64,000 nt of DNA from Lotus japonicus (lineage: Eukaryota; Streptophyta; Magnoliopsida; Fabales; Fabaceae). The position numbers and the translations under genes were made by a program. This document shows, piece by piece, positions 28,749-40,259 of this stretch. Positions within the stretch are counted from its first letter, which is position 1, and every line of letters starts with the position of its first letter. The stretch lies in assembly GCF_012489685.1 (NCBI RefSeq), contig NC_080046.1, positions 39,705,176 to 39,769,175 on the forward strand. Reading direction: 5' to 3'. The notes beneath the pieces were generated by a model. That model saw only the letters and a list, made by a program, of their open reading frames with translations, ran no database searches and was not told the origin of the DNA.

Positions 28749-31700
28749 TGTAACACCCCGATTTCGGTGGCGTCACTTTAGTAACTCAAAATAAAATAAA
28801 GCGGAAAAAGCAGGTATTTTTTTTTTGTTTTGTTTAAATAAAAAGACTTGTCGAAATAAAGACTCAACCCAATCGCGATTAACAGCGATTAATATACAAT
28901 ACAAGCACAGCCCTCGCTGCAACTAAACATCGTCACGAGTGACCTCCAGTGACGGAAAGGTAGTGCCCGTGGCCAAATATGTACAAACTAAAACAAAGGT
29001 TAAGTATTCTGAGTACAGTCCTCCAACGAAAGTAAGTCGGCCCAAAACGGCCTCAAAAGACTTCCTACGTCCGACAAACTCCCTGTGATCCTCATGGAAG
29101 GGAATCACACAAAAAGCTAATAGTCGGGAACCTACCCTGCCCCAAAATACAACTGATGAATCAGAGCTATGACCATGACAACCAAAATCAGTAACTCTAA
29201 CCACCCATATCCTACACCACTATCTTCGACCCTCATCTGATCTTCCATGAAGTCCGGGTCCACGTCGAAGGCTCAGTAGTAGTCATTTCGCTCCGGGTCC
29301 TCCCCGAACGACGAACCTTCTTGAATCATCTGTTGAACGTCTGGCAGCAGGCCGACCGCCCAAACACAAACATACAAACAAAGCCACGGCGCTAGGGTCA
29401 ACTCACGGAATATAGTAGATAATACAAACAGCATGTGAAGAATAAGGGGGTATGTATATATATATGTTGTATATATATATTTATATGTTCTGTATTGCCT
29501 ACCCTAAGGTATATACTTAGCATGTTATCAAGGCTCTAATAACAATTCAATGAATAATATCTCAACAATACAATAAGCATTATCTCAACAATTCCATATT
29601 GGGTGCATGTATGCATGCAATGTCAATTCAAACGTTGATCCCAAAAATAGGCATGTCAAGTCGATCCAACCCATTGGGTCGAACACAAGGACTCGCACAC
29701 GCAGTAAATGACAACGCCAAGTCGGTTCTCTCATTAGAGTCGAACATACGGACGTTGCGCGCGTCTAATGACTATCGCCGAATCGATCCAATCCCTCGGA
29801 TTGAATATAAGGATCCGCGCGTGTCGAAAGATTATCGCTGAATCGGTCCAATCCCTCGGATTGAACTCACGGACTCACGCGAGTTTATATGGCGATGGCT
29901 GAATCGATCCAATCCATCGGATTGAATATAAGGATTCACGCGTGCCCGAGTGACTACCGCCGAATCGATCCAATCCCTCGGATTGAATATAAGGATTCAC
30001 GCGTGTCAAACGATTATTGCCGAATCGGTCCAACCCGTCGGGTTGAACATAAGGATTCGCGCCCGTTAAGCCGAAGATAATGTCGATTATGCGACAAAAT
30101 GAATTAATCAAAAGAAGAAAGAATGAACTTGGAACTCATAGTTCCCGGCTAAACTTTAGATAGCCAAACAATAAACTGCTCATCGAGCGAAGAGTACCGA
30201 AGTACTTGGAAACTTATAATTTCCGGCTAAACTTTAGATAGTCAAACAATAAACTGCTCATCGAGCAAAAGAGTATCAACATACTCGGAAACTTGTAAGT
30301 TTCTTCTAAACTTGGACTCGGCGACCCTTCTCATCTTTCAAACTAATATTCAAGCTCCAAGCTCTTATCTAAGGTTGTTACCATTATTCAATGGTTTTAG
30401 AGATTGATTAATGTCTTATGAGTTTTCCTTGAGAAAATAGGTTTCTTTTAATCTTATAATACTTCCTATAAGTTTCAGGGATCCCATAATCCCAAACAAT
30501 TCCTTGAGAAGGTCTCGATCCATTAAAACATAACAAGGTCCGAACTCCGTTCGTCCTTTCGAACTCTCTCAAAAATCTCATAAAATTCGGCATGACTTGC
30601 CCGTTATCCTCACTCATCAGTATCACAGATATAAGTGGAATAGCATAACTAAACCAGCGCAATCAATAAGCATAAACAGCATATTCCAACACATCCTAGA
30701 TTAACCAGCAAACGGCCGAAGCCTCTCAGAAAACATTTTTCCATAAAGCGATAAACAATATCCAAGCAATATTCAATATCAACACAATAACCCAGTCGAA
30801 TTGATCGACGCCTACAAGGAGATAGCTAGTAAGTAAGTTGCCCTAACCTCGAGTTGTTCTAGTCTCGCGGTGCAGGTCTCGCTCACAAGCTTGTTCAGTC
30901 AAGCCCAAGGTTTCCACAAACGAACCTTAGAGCAAACAAAGCAGAAATCAATCAAATTAAGTCGACATAATCGAAACAATACTAACTAGAGTTAGACAAA
31001 GCTCAAGAAACTTCAGAGTACAACACTTAGGCACGAATGAAAGGGCTTTCCCCGAATGGATGAGTTTTGACTCGATTCAAGTTTTGTGCAAAAACACTTT
31101 ATTCGCTAAAACGTGCATAACTCGAGCTACAGAACTCGGAATGACACGAAACCGGCGCCAAAATTTCGACAATTGAAAGAGCTACGCAATGGCTCAGGTC
31201 ATAGAGACCCAAAAATTATTTTTGGACACGGTACCCAAGCAAATAGGTTTCGGCCACTATGGAAAATAGGGTTTTCGAACTTTTTCTTCGATCTAAATCA
31301 ATTCCTAGGTATTCTTAGGCGATATCTAGGCCAGGGAAACTCTCAGAAAAATTATCGGGTTAAAACTGTCGCAGGGGTATTTTGGTCAATATTTTTAGCT
31401 CAGAATTTCAAAACTGAATTTTTGAAAAACAAATTGGATGGGGACGTCCACAACGACGTTTATGACGACAAATCCTACTAGCACTAAGCCAAGTCGATAG
31501 ATTAGAGCGTAAAGGTTGCGACTTTGCCGAAAAACGGGTATTTAGGGTAGAAATTGATTCCGGCGGCATTTCGTCGACATTTGACAAAATCTAATCCGCA
31601 GAACACGCTCAGGAGCATGCAGGGAAGAAGTTTAGACGCTGAAATCAACTGATTTGAACAGTTTTTCAAAAACCTCAAAATTTTGAACTCAGAAAGTCGC

Positions 31701-32574
31701 AGGAGAAATGGACAGAAACGACGATTCGAAGGAGAGTATAGATTACCTACCTCGAGGTCTTCGATTAGTGACGATCGGTGAAGCAAACGGGCAAGAAACG
31801 GAAAAACTCTTCTTCTCCTCCTTCCTCCTTGAAAGCCACGGCCAAAATGGGTGCAGGTGATGGTTTTTTTTTGTTTTTTCTATTTTTCAAAGTATATATA
31901 GGAAATGGAAAACGCGGGAAAATGATTATTTCGCGATTCCGATTTTTCCTGTGCATTCCTCTGTAAATTCTAAGATAGGTTCTGGCGACAGAATTCCAGA
32001 ACTCAAAATAGGATTCTTGGAATTAAACCAGAAGATCCAAGATCGGCATAAGTCGGTGTAAGTCGGTTTATCCCGAAAAACTACTTTTTGCAGTGATCGT
32101 CGGATGAGAAAACTTCCTTCTGAAGAAAGATCAGAATTGACGAGAGAAATAGGAGAACGCGGGTGGAATCTTCTTTTGCAGCTCCGAATAGAAAAAGTCT
32201 TCATCGTCTGTCGATCTTAGGTTTTCTCGAACTATCAGGGATTCCGTTTCGGCAAACTTCCGAGAATTGGAATTTGACGTTCGTACTTTCCAGGATTTCG
32301 CATCGAAATGGTTGTTTAAGGACGGAAAAGAGAAGTTCTAACATTTCTCTGAGGATTTTTGGAATTAGTTTCCATCGTGTCCTAAAACGTAAATTAACTA
32401 TTCACTAATACCTTTGACCTAGGATTAAGCGTATGTTAGTCGTGCTATAACTCTTTCGGTTTTTCGATACATTCTTGGACTTTTCCTGAACCTCTTTCCT
32501 TCCCAAATTTATCTTAATCAAATAACTTTTTTATTTTATTCACTTATCCAAAGCGTTAAAACTTGGGCCTTACA
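28749..32574 (-). mobile_element. 5' LTR of the chromovirus
   Basis: 3826 bp, matching the 3' LTR at every position I compared except T23656/C31535. Contains the second copy of the minisatellite (29656-30078) and the TATA-like box (31893-31900). Flanked on its outer side by ATTTT (32575-32579). Confidence 0.9.
29656..30078 (-). repeat. ~60-bp minisatellite in the 5' LTR
   Basis: The same seven units as at 21777-22199 with the same order and length, so the array was copied with the LTR and has not changed since insertion. Confidence 0.8.
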
Positions 32575-33076
32575 ATTTTTGTTTCACTTTTTTATATTTT
32601 GAAATTGTGTTGTATAAATTTTAAAAATAAATAATATATGATACATAATTTATAACATTAATATAACATTCATAAATTATAACATAGTAACAAATTTTTA
32701 AATTATGATTATAATTGTTTACTTTGATGCATGTATATAGTTCAAATAATTACTTGAACTTTTTTTATTAAAACGTAATTTTATAAATAAGCATGTGTGA
32801 TATAATCAATATATAAACAATAAATATGTACTATGTAAGTGTAAATGGAATGATATATGTATAACTAAAAGTATACATATTTGTGAATGTTCGGTTTGGA
32901 TTGGATTGGTTCGGTTTTGGAAATCAAATCCGAAATCCGATACGATCCAATAAATAATTTCGGTTTTTTCAATTTTCAGTCCGTTCGGTTTACGGTTTGA
33001 TTGGATTTCAGTTTTTTTGGATCGGTTTGTCGGTTTTGTTTGGATTGGTTCGGTTATGAACACCCCTACTGCAGAC

Positions 33077-33310
33077 CCTGCATTTGCTTTAAAAATGGTG
33101 GGGTTCCACATGACCACGTCCATTTATAATCTCCACACTCCCCTTCTTTGTTTTCACTTTTCACTTTCTCTTTGTGGTTTTGTCATAGACCCGAGCTTAC
33201 ATGACAACCATCACTCCTTAGTCCTTACCATGGCTCTGTTGCAGTCTTTCATGAGGCTCACCCGGACTCTCACTTCCCCATATAGAACCTTCCCTCTATA
33301 TTTTAATAAT
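33077..33310 (+). other. Possible remnant of a host gene's promoter and first exon
   Basis: A TATA-like ATTTATAATC (33121-33130) and a CT-rich leader precede an ATG at 33231 opening MALLQSFMRLTRTLTSPYRT, Arg/Ser/Thr-rich without acidic residues, like an organelle-targeting presequence. Coding character stops at about 33310 where GGGTACCCG-type element sequence begins. No downstream exon found. Speculative. Confidence 0.25.
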
Positions 33311-33455
33311 GAACGGGTACCCGCCCCGACCCATTTAAAAAAGGGTAGTTAAAATACGTGTTTCATCTACCTACGGGTACCGGACCCACGGGTCCTATTA
33401 CCCGTGCGGGAATTTACCAACGGGTCCGGGTATTTTTGGCACCCTATGCCACGGA
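33311..33455. repeat. GGGTACCCG-rich element arm
   Basis: Dense ACCCG/CGGGT motifs ending GTATTTTTGGCACCCTA, like the termini of plant hAT-like non-autonomous elements. The partner end was not found. Confidence 0.35.
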
Positions 33456-34205
33456 AGACATAATTTTGAAAAGTCGCGGTAACTTTTAAATGCGTAATAA
33501 CAATCTTTCAAATTCTGACAGACATGGGTTGTATTGAATTCACCTCTTTAATTGAAATTATATAACTGGTAAATAACTGTTCAAAACAATTAAATATCTA
33601 CTTGCATGAGTCTACTGATAGAGTGATCTATACATACACTTTTCATATGGTCAGCAGTCACACACTTAAGCATTTGTCTGCTACCATGGTTTCCACTTAT
33701 CTTATACAGTCCTACTTGCAAAGAGGAGTGTTTACTTGTAGAAGCTTTCGCATGCAGAGTCCACCTGACACATACAATATTTCCCGGGCTAAGGTCAAAG
33801 AAGGGATTTGATCTAAATGTGCAGGTTGAGGAGTCTCAGTTATGCCATCTTTCTTGTCCTGCAGAAGGAAAAATAGAAAGCGTAAGCTACTAAGATAGGT
33901 TTGTAGTAAAAAGCTTAATTAGTTTGCTAGATATTATATCTTCAAACTATGTGCTTAAGTTTTAGCGAAGTAAAAAGGTGAAGGATAGATCACATTCCAC
34001 CAATTGTGACACATTAACATTCACTGTAAATTAGCTTCTGGTTTGTACAGTTCCTAATAAGTGCCAGTGAGTATGCACATCAATATTGCAACTAAACTAG
34101 TCAATGACATCACAATATAATCCACACAAAAGCTAGCTCTGAAACATGGAGATGACTCTTCTCCAAATCTAAGCTCTGCATGAAACAGATCACCCTCTTA
34201 AGGCA
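33456..34205. other. Unassigned DNA, no gene seen
   Basis: The first 150 bases resemble 16635-16825 (shared GACATA, TTGAAAAGTC, TGTATTGAATTCACC). A 69-aa ORF at 33602-33811 has no recognised motif. Confidence 0.4.
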
Positions 34206-34745
34206 AGTTGATAGCCCGCCAACTAGCACCTATCTGAATCACGAACAAAACTACCAAAACCCATCCTTTTTTTATTAGGGATCAAACTACCATCAACATA
34301 CAACTCCACTTGCATTCTTGCGTTATTATTCATTATTTTTATGGTAACTATGGGTTGAGCCCAGTCTGTCATTTTTGCACGGAGGTCATGATCTAATGCA
34401 ACACAAATTTCAGGTTCCACATGAAAGATTCAAACACACTATTATTCTTTCACTTCCAAAGCCACCATTAAAATTTCTACAATGCTACATAATAAGAGAA
34501 ACCCAGTTGGAAAAAGAAACATCACCGGATACTACATGCAAGTGTGATAAAGTGTTGCCAAACTTTGGTTGAACCACATAACAAATGGTCTAAATCCCCA
34601 ACATCGGGGACAATTATATCATTGTTAAAGTTTTTGTGAACATTAGAATTTATTTTATAATTTGAGGACCTGGACATTTTTAAAATTGTAATAGTTACCA
34701 TTTCCCATGTCCAGTCGTCACTCATTCATATACACCTCTAATTTA
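34206..34745 (-). pseudogene. Non-LTR retrotransposon remnant: zf-RVT and RNase H fragment
   Basis: On the minus strand, DLDHLLCGSTKVWQHFI resembles the end of the zinc-binding zf-RVT domain, followed by broken frames. Near 34310-34215, VELYVDGSLIPNKKRMGFGS with SFVRDSDRCWLAGY resembles the RNase H-like domain of plant LINEs (catalytic Asp in YVDGS). Several stops and shifts make it dead. Confidence 0.55.
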
Positions 34746-34988
34746 CATTTCGATCCTATTAGGGATGATACTCGCTCAGGCCAGGCGCAAGGAGTGCCTC
34801 TCGCTCCCCGTCCCTGCACACTAATATGTGAAGTCTATAAATACGTGTAAAGTCTAAAATTCAACTCATCTAAAGTGTGAAGTCTAACCCCTCGATAATT
34901 CAACTCATCCAAAAGATAAATAGGCTCCAGAGGTCTTAAGGATTTTAGTCACGAACTTTTGGCTAATTAGAAAGCTAACTTATTTACC

Positions 34989-35440
34989 ATGAAGCAATTG
35001 TTTGAAGCAGATGTCGTGTTCCAGCCAATCTTTGCTTGGAGGAGGGTTTGCGGTACAATCTGCACAGTTAAGGTAGCCTTAAAATGGAGTGTAGGAGATG
35101 GAATAACATCTGAATTTGAAAGGATCCTTGGCCTCTTGGTTAAGCATTTTGTATATCAAGTGGAAAATAACTTGTTACCATGCATAGATTATCTGTGCAA
35201 AAGGAGGGTGCAATCTTAATCAGAACGTGTATCGTGTGGTAAGATTGTAGAGGAAACTCAAGCTCATTTGTTGTTGCATTGTCCTTGGGCAAGGGTTGTA
35301 TGTTTCTCCCACCCGCTTGGGACTCAAAACGGACACGATTCAAGTGAATTTAGCTTCATGGCTGAAATCTTGTTGCGAGACGCAAGAAGTGGAATCTTTG
35401 GAAAGCATTTTCAAGGACTGTGGGCTATTTAAGAAGGCCT
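34989..35440 (+). pseudogene. Non-LTR retrotransposon remnant: end of RT and zf-RVT
   Basis: Plus-strand reading FAWRRVCGTICTVKVALKWS then VGDG matches the conserved segment after plant LINE RT. After an in-frame stop at 35217 comes CGKIVEETQAHLLLHCPWAR, the Cys/His zf-RVT signature. The opposite orientation to the fragment at 34206 implies a separate insertion or rearrangement. Confidence 0.6.
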
Positions 35441-38413
35441 GAAATGATAAATTTATGCTAATCCAACAAGCGCAAGACTTGTTGGATACCGGTAAGAAAA
35501 TAAGCACCAAACGTTATTTTTAAGCTCTTTGGAGTGTCACCTAGACTTGTTCTAATGGTAAGAAAATAAGGTTTGATTGCTTAGTGATGAAAAACTCCTA
35601 AGCTACTAGTGTTTAAGATGCTCTTAAGTTTTATAAACAAAAATAATTCATTCACACGAATCACACATATTCCACACACACCCAATAAGAGAGATGGAGA
35701 TATACGAAAAAGAAATGAAAGCTATGATACGTGATGTGAAAGAAAAATAAAAGAGAAACCCTTTTATTTTTATATATATATATATATATATCATGAAAAC
35801 ATGGATGAAAATGATTTTTAAAAGATATTAGAGAATGTGGAGGAGACTAAAGCTAAAGGTGGAAAGTCGAAGTACCATCATATGATCATCTCTACATTCT
35901 TAAGTCTTGATACATTCAACCTATTTTTCTTCTTTTACCATTTACAGCTTAAAGTTTTGACACACACAACCTATTTTCTCATCTTTTTTAATTTTACTCA
36001 AATTTTCTTCATATTTTTTCTCTTTTCTTTCCCTACAATATTGTTGGCACATGAAAAATATTTAAAAGCTATAAAGGGAGTCAAAAGGTTGGGATAGCCG
36101 AGGCAAGTAGCTAGTCGTTCGTTGGAAATGAAAAGGTTAGCCGAAGGAACAAAAATCGTGCATCTGGACGGGATTGTGGGTACAAGTACAACAACCTATG
36201 TTTGGAAACGAAGATATTTTAAGGGTTATACTCAGAATCTAGGTTTTGTCTCGTGGAATACATATTGGCTATGGATCCTTTCATTTAAAATAGGAATAGT
36301 TGATACTAGGAGACAACCGATACAAAGAAGATCAGTTAGAATAGTCTTCCTGGTTGACTAGGAGTGAGAAGACATTAACATCCTAGAATTTTTAGTGGTT
36401 TGACTGTAAGAAATCTAGGACGTGACTTAGTGGTTACATGCTTGAGAAACAGTTATATTCAGCCGAATTCTCCCTATAAAAAATGAGAAGGTTATTTGTA
36501 AATTATATCACAATAAAAAATAATCAATCAAACATACAAGTTTTGCGCATTTCTCTGTTTATTTTACTTAGACTTTAATTATTTCAAATTCTATTTATTC
36601 TTTAAAGCTTATACTTTAAGCTTATTCAAGTGTTTCCACTTATTTAGCTGTTTTTCTCAATTACTTTAGTTACATTCAACTACTTCGTCTTCAACCTCTC
36701 ACTAGCAGTTTCTAAGTGCTTTTAGGAGTGTCTTAGGAACCTGATTTGAAATGCATAGTCAATTCCTCGAATCGCTTGTTATAGGGAATCATTGCATTGG
36801 ATTCTCAACCGACTCATGTAGCAACCCTAGACCTAAACTTGTTTGAACCAACAAATTGGCACGCCCAATGGGGCCGACATTGCTATTGAGAAGTCTCCAT
36901 CTCCAATGATCGACGTTTTGGCACATGCAACTGTGGTCTGGGGACATAAGGGTTGGGGATGAAGGGTGAAGAGAGTTCAAACCCTGAGGAGGTTTTATTT
37001 ACTAACATTACTAACAACTAACATTTGTCTATAAAAAAATATAATATACAAACAATCGCAGACAAGTAGCAGTCTTACCTCTATATTCGACGATGCTCCC
37101 AGTCCCACTCGACACAATGAATGAATTTAGAACCAGTGCTTGATATTGCAGGCATTGTCGTTTCCACTGTAGTCGCAACAATTCTTCGTCATGCACAGAA
37201 GCCGTTTATACGGCCGATCACGGAGAGAAGCAAAAGCAGTTCTGTGACAACAACGACTACCTCTCTTTCATACAACGTCAAATTGATATGGATATATATC
37301 AATTATATGATCGGCCAAGTGTCCATAATCTTGGCCTAAATCATCAAAATCATGGTCCGTAGCGAGTTAAATTTTGCAAAATAAGAATCACAAGGAATGC
37401 AATTATGAGTCATCGGCTTATATGATGGAAACTATACCCTCCCCACTCCCACTTGGGGGCAACCTGTCCAAGAAATGCCCATTTCTGTCTCATTACAATA
37501 AGGTGCAACATGAGTTACATTTTAAATTCAAAAAAAAAAAAAACATGAGTTACATTTTTTTTATCAAAGGTTGCTCGAAATGAAATCAAAATCAAAACTA
37601 ACTTCTCAATCTGAATAGAAACTATATAGTCATAGTTAGGAAAAAAAAAAAAACTAATTTGCATAAATTTGGGTGCATGATAAAATTAATTATTTGACTT
37701 TAATCTCATTATTTATGTTCCTATATTTATCTATCTTTGGAACCAGCTTGTGTCCTGCCACACTTCAAGACGGCTTCGGTTGACTTTGCTCCGCTATCAA
37801 CAGTGTGCAGCAAAGTAGAAATAAAAACTTGGTGCACTTAAATATTTTTTGACGGATGTTTTTACTCAGAAGGGTGTGTCCTGCCACACTTCATCTCCTT
37901 TTTAAATATTTTTTCTAGAATTTGAATTTATGTTTTCATTTTTAAAGAAATATAGCTTACTTACAACTAAATTAACATATGTATTGGTACTTGCGTATTT
38001 GTGAAGTAAAATTGGTACTTACTAATTTCTGTTGTATTTAATTTTTCAAAAAACTTACTATTTAACAGTGAGTCCGGCGGTGTTGAATGAAACAGAGCTT
38101 AAGGAGGGACCCGTCAAACTTGTCGTTTCTCATAAAATCAACCTTAAATCAAACAGATCAGTTTAACTGTTTAAGGATTCTTCATAAGTTTTAATTAATT
38201 AATAATTATCCGTACTTCACTTCATTTCAGTAAAGAATGCAATAAGTGATTCGAACCTGTACACAAACACAATGGTTTTTTTTTTTTAAATTTAACAAAA
38301 CGCTAGCTATCCATCTTACACTAATACAGTAATGTGAAATCAATTATGTTCCACTGATTTTCTATATATATAAGCTAAAAGCACAAGCATATATATATAA
38401 AGCACTCGCATCA
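35441..38413. other. Unassigned intergenic DNA
   Basis: No convincing gene. It holds a (TA)n run (35770-35791), a possible LTR remnant ending near 36852, and A-runs at 37530 and 37640. From 38413 down to about 38190 it is the 3' flank of paralogue 3, sharing TTCGAATCACTTATTGCA and ACTTATGAAGAATCCTTA with the flanks of the other copies. Confidence 0.5.
36420..36876 (+). mobile_element. Possible LTR end with primer-site-like sequence
   Basis: A TATA-like CCTATAAAAAATG (36473) is followed about 380 bases later by AAATTGGCACGCCCAATGGG (36853-36872), a form seen directly after LTRs of some plant Ty3/gypsy elements. No gag follows and no partner LTR was found. Confidence 0.3.
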
Positions 38414-38815
38414 TTACACCGGATCGTCTGTATTTTGGATTTGAGCCGTGTCACCAGTACCATCACGACGGAGGAGCTCTCTGATGTTAATATTCTTTAT
38501 GCAGTCAACGAAGCAGGGCAAGAAGAGCTGCAGCGAAAGGAGCAAGTTGATGATAATGGTAAACCAAAAGTCAGAGAGAAGAATCCACAGCAACACCTCA
38601 CAAGCAGCTAGACCAGACAAGTGGAACACAATTGAAGTAATTCGCAAGCTCATGTCAGCTGCGGATGCGGCCATAGCATGAGAAGAAATGGCGATTAGGA
38701 TAAGCAGCAATGTTGGGGATGGTTGCTGAAAGGGATTTGTATTAGAGCCCTCATACTTAATTGAAATTAAACTCAATAGCAATATTATGGGGTAAGTGTA
38801 CTTGGCCTTGTCCAT
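38414..38815 (-). CDS. Small multi-pass membrane protein, paralogue 3
   Basis: A 133-aa intact ORF opening MDKAKYTYPI. Three or four hydrophobic segments lie at the same places as in the other copies, with SSHAMAASAADMS in the middle and a polar tail (NINIRELLRRDGTGD). It is closest to paralogue 1 in the tail and to paralogue 2 at the N-terminus and leader. A TATA box sits 74 bases upstream. It has the opposite orientation to the other two and lies 30 kb away, with transposons between. Function unknown. Confidence 0.75.
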   Translation of the reverse strand: MDKAKYTYPIILLLSLISIKYEGSNTNPFQQPSPTLLLILIAISSHAMAASAADMSLRITSIVFHLSGLAACEVLLWILLSDFWFTIIINLLLSLQLFLPCFVDCIKNINIRELLRRDGTGDTAQIQNTDDPV

Positions 38816-38889
38816 AAGGATAATCAGAACAGAACGTCAAAAAATGAACAATTAGAACAGAGGTGAAAAGAGAAAAAACAATTAAGCGT

Positions 38890-38899
38890 GTATTTATAG
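38890..38899 (-). promoter_or_regulatory. TATA box of paralogue 3
   Basis: CTATAAATAC on the minus strand, identical to the 10-mer before paralogue 1, followed by a CT-rich leader. Confidence 0.7.
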
Positions 38900-40259
38900 C
38901 ATTATATGGAGAGGTGAAGACTAGAGAAACAACACTGCACTTTCCTCTCATGTTTCCTCATTGTTCCAAGTTTTTGTTTTTTTTTATTTTAATATCCAAA
39001 ATTGTTTTTAAATTAAGAAGTTGTTATCACGTGGAACAAAGGCTGAGGGACGGCGCGGTAGGGCCTACCAGGGCGATGGTCACGCCCCGCCATGAACATA
39101 TAACACAAAAAGAATGAGTGGAAATGGAACAACAAGCAACAGTATGGTAGCGTTTGGTTACGAAACAGAACAGAACGGAACGGGACAGAACAGGATGGAA
39201 TAGGACAATAATGTTCTATGTGTTGTGTTTGGTAACTCCAAGTCAATAGAACAGAACCATGATTTTAATTACATATATAACCCTGCATGTTTAATATTTG
39301 ATTGAGGAAAACAAATTGAACTCAATTGAACATTTTGCATAGAAACCGTTTGTTATTGTTTACTTCATGAAATAATCACTTATTTCTTTAAATTAATCAC
39401 TTATATATTGTTTAAGTTGTTTCAGTATGCTATTGAAAAAAGCAGAAACCTAATTATCTATTTAAGCTATTTTAAGTGTGTTTATTTAGATTAAAAATAT
39501 TAATTTTTAACTATAATTTTTTTAAGAGATTTTGAGAAAAGCATAAGTTAATTCGTGTTCGACTACTCTAATTAAAATCACTTTTTTTTACTCCTCTCAT
39601 CTATCATCATAGATTTTCATTATAAGCTAAAGTAACTCTTTCAAATAATTTGTTTTCAGCTTCAGCTGAAACAAACACAAAAAGTGATTTTTCCAAAATA
39701 AGTTGAATTAAACGCATGCTAATTGACTCGTTTATCATTGCTTACAAAAACTGATTTTACTTTTGAAAAAATAATTGATTTTATTTTAATTAAGTTCATT
39801 CGTGTTTGATTACTCTAATTAAAATCACTTTTTTTTATCTCCTCTCATCTATCATCATAGGTTTTCATGATAAGCTAAAGTAACTGTTTCAAATAATTTG
39901 TGTTGTTCCTTTTTTATGTTGTCTGCATTTTAGCTAATGTACGTGTGTGCCAAGATGTGGGACCAGATGTTGTAACATCGTGCTATGACATTTGTCCCTG
40001 CGGATCTGCTGTGTGTTTGGCTGATTTTTCTAGAAGCTTTGGATGGATTTCGTGATAATCAAGTTAGGGTTATTGAAGAAGCTTCTCTGTGCTATCTGGA
40101 TTATAATATAGTGGAATCCAATCTGTTGAAGAGGAGTTGATTTGGTTTAAATTGTGAAAGTTGTTATCTTTTGTTCAAATCTTATTTGATAAGATTTGTT
40201 ACTGGTTTAAAAGATTTGTTCCAGATCTGTTTTGTGGACTCTATTTTCGTGCAAGCCCA

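Larger units (their letters stand above)
20870..32574 (-). mobile_element. Ty3/gypsy chromovirus, Tekay/Del-like, RT-less
   Basis: An 11,705-bp element on the minus strand with 3826-bp LTRs, ATTTT target duplications (20865-20869 and 32575-32579), a tRNA-iMet primer site and a purine-rich tract. The order on the minus strand is 5' LTR (32574-28749), gag, 1.34 kb without coding, integrase with GPY and chromodomain-like tail, 3' LTR. Protease (beyond a wreck), RT and RNase H are absent. The LTR pair differs at one position that I found (T at 23656, C at 31535), so insertion was very recent despite defective coding. Clade assigned from chromodomain and LTR size. Confidence 0.85.
20702..33068. 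mobile_element. hAT-like element split by a chromovirus
   Basis: The left arm begins TAGGGGTGTTCGCGG and the right arm ends GAACACCCCTA, inverted repeats of hAT type. Flanking 8-mers CTGCATAC (20694-20701) and CTGCAGAC (33069-33076) agree at 7 of 8 positions, matching the 8-bp hAT duplication. The arms (20702-20869 and 32580-33068) are made of GGATTGG/CGGTTT repeats with no transposase, so the element is non-autonomous. The 11.7-kb chromovirus occupies its middle. Confidence 0.75.

Noticed and set aside
20870..32574. Reading the two near-identical 3.8-kb blocks as a segmental duplication or assembly artefact
   Set aside because: They carry LTR termini, a 5-bp target duplication, primer site and polypurine tract, so an LTR pair explains them fully.
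36122..36361. A 79-aa ORF
   Set aside because: No recognisable domain; it lies in what looks like a decayed LTR.
37119..37339. A 72-aa ORF opening MNLEPVLDIAGIVVSTVVAT, faintly like the N-terminus of a coiled-coil resistance protein
   Set aside because: The similarity is only a hydrophobic-start impression; no downstream coiled coil, P-loop or other domain follows.
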